NCBI GenBank assembly: GCA_947448105.1
Contig: CANFNE010000031.1
Location: 1-13,842 of the forward strand
Length of the DNA stretch: 13,842 nt
Source: Burkholderiales bacterium
Lineage (GTDB): Bacteria; Pseudomonadota; Gammaproteobacteria; Burkholderiales; Burkholderiaceae_C
Reading direction: 5' to 3'
Under the pieces are notes generated by a model. The model was not told the origin of the DNA. It was given only the letters and a program-made list of their open reading frames with translations, and did not search any database. A program made the position numbers and the translations under genes. The stretch's first letter is position 1. Each line of letters opens with the position of its first letter. Shown one piece after another: positions 12,781 through 13,842 of the stretch.

Positions 12781-13842
12781 CTATTCCGCCTTGAACAAGG
12801 CTGCAACGCGGCGCTTGGGCTTGATGTTGGCCGAAATGCTGCGTGCGCCGGTGCGTGGTGCCGATTCCCAAGACGGGGCGGCCTCGGGCGCTGCGCTGGG
12901 CTCGTAGGGCTTGTCAAAAAACGGATCGCGCGGCGCGGCAGGCGGGCGGGTGTAGTCGCGACGGGGCGCGCGTTCGTCGCGGGCGGGGCGGGCAAACTGG
13001 CCCTCGTGCGCTACGTCGCGCACACTGCCGCTACTGGTGCGCGGGGCGCGGCGGGAGTCGTCTTGTGTGCCTTCGCTGTACATGCGCCGTCCGTCATTGA
13101 TGCGGCCCTGGGCGCGGATATCCGGCAGGTTCTCTTCAAACTCCACGGCTTCGAGTTCGATCTTGACCTTGATCAGCTTCTCGATGTCGGCCATCAGGCG
13201 CGCGTCGTTCTTGCCGCCGACAAAGCTCACCGCCAGGCCCGAGGCGCCGGCGCGGCCGGTGCGGCCAATGCGGTGCACGTAGTCTTCGGCGTTGAAGGGA
13301 ATGTCAAAGTTGAACACGGCTGGCACGTCCTTGATGTCCAGGCCGCGCGCGGCCACATCGGTGCAGACCAGCAAGTCCACTTCGCCGCTCTTGAAGGCTT
13401 CGAGCGCCTTGAGCCGCTCGTCCTGGCTTTTGTCGCCATGCAGTGCAGCGGTTTTGAGACCTTCGCGCTCCAAAGAGCGCGCCAAACGGGCGCAGCCGAG
13501 CTTGCTGTTCACAAACACAAAGGCCTGTTTCATGCCCCGCGTATTCAGGATGTGGTGCAGTGCGCGGCGCTTGTCGTCTTCGCCTACGCTGTAGAAATGC
13601 TGCTCCACAGTCGAGGCCGTGGCGTTAGAACGGGCCACTTCGATGGTGACCGGGTTTTGCAGGTAGCTGCTGGCCAGGCGCTTGATCTCGGACGAGAAGG
13701 TGGCCGAAAACAGCAGCGTGGTGCGCTGCTTGGGCAGGTAGCTCAGGATGCGCTGCAGGTCGGGCAAAAAACCGATATCGAGCATGCGGTCGGCCTCGTC
13801 GAGCACCACGTACTCGACCTGGTTGAGCACCGCGTTTTTGGC
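12781..13842 (-). CDS. rhlE: RhlE-type DEAD-box RNA helicase (5' end beyond the window)
   Basis: This is the last 353 codons of an ATP-dependent RNA helicase; the first part, including the Q motif and Walker A, lies outside the right edge. Visible motifs in order are VLDEAD (motif II, visible residues 13-18), SAT (III, 46-48), FVFVNS (IV, 108-113), TDVAARGLDI (V, 161-170) and HRIGRTGR (VI, 190-197). The two-domain core ends near residue 235. A basic, Arg/Pro-rich tail of about 120 residues follows, typical of RhlE and related helicases, in which tails bind RNA. The KNAVLNQVEYVVLDEADRML region resembles RhlE more than DbpA, SrmB or CsdA, as recalled from family knowledge. Likely roles are ribosome assembly or RNA turnover, but these are not specific to this copy. 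Confidence 0.93.
   Translation of the reverse strand, partial: AKNAVLNQVEYVVLDEADRMLDIGFLPDLQRILSYLPKQRTTLLFSATFSSEIKRLASSYLQNPVTIEVARSNATASTVEQHFYSVGEDDKRRALHHILNTRGMKQAFVFVNSKLGCARLARSLEREGLKTAALHGDKSQDERLKALEAFKSGEVDLLVCTDVAARGLDIKDVPAVFNFDIPFNAEDYVHRIGRTGRAGASGLAVSFVGGKNDARLMADIEKLIKVKIELEAVEFEENLPDIRAQGRINDGRRMYSEGTQDDSRRAPRTSSGSVRDVAHEGQFARPARDERAPRRDYTRPPAAPRDPFFDKPYEPSAAPEAAPSWESAPRTGARSISANIKPKRRVAALFKAE

Overview
The window is a GC-rich stretch of bacterial chromosome that reads like a betaproteobacterium of the Burkholderiales, most likely Comamonadaceae. The grounds are inference: the protein styles, the codon use, and the fliFGHIJ, pyrF, ydcF-like and rhlE genes. I could not run a search, so the genus is unknown. 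Genes are tightly packed, and I see no rRNA, tRNA, CRISPR array, insertion sequence or phage gene.

Positions 1-4461 hold the 3' part of a flagellar operon on the + strand: the C-terminal end of fliF, then fliG, fliH, fliI and fliJ. Together they encode the MS-ring tail, the rotor switch and the ATPase module of the export apparatus. fliG/fliH and fliH/fliI share 8-nt start/stop overlaps. The operon does not continue into fliK, the usual neighbour. Instead an ATGA overlap leads into an uncharacterised Rossmann-like (possibly methyltransferase-like) protein at 4458-5210. A second ATGA overlap leads into a serine/threonine-rich lipoprotein at 5207-6085, which has visibly lower GC.

Positions 6086-8083 are the most unusual part. 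A 102-nt intergenic region carries a good match to a flagellar sigma-28 (FliA) promoter and a pyrimidine-rich tract. It precedes a 442-residue membrane-anchored protein made of a transmembrane helix, a coiled coil, a helical domain with two cysteines, a His/Asp/Lys-rich linker and a complete alpha-carbonic anhydrase domain. A small single-pass membrane protein of unknown function follows 33 nt later. If the promoter is real, this periplasm-facing carbonic anhydrase belongs to the late flagellar regulon.

Positions 8084-13842 are ordinary housekeeping genes. On the + strand are pyrF (type 2 OMP decarboxylase, with a -10 element placed for leaderless transcription), a glutathione S-transferase-like gene and a YdcF/ElyC-like membrane protein. 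A convergent CorC/HlyC-type CBS-domain membrane protein lies on the - strand. It is divergent, by only 23 nt, from apaH (diadenosine tetraphosphatase, + strand). The window ends inside an RhlE-type DEAD-box RNA helicase on the - strand, which has a clear intrinsic terminator.
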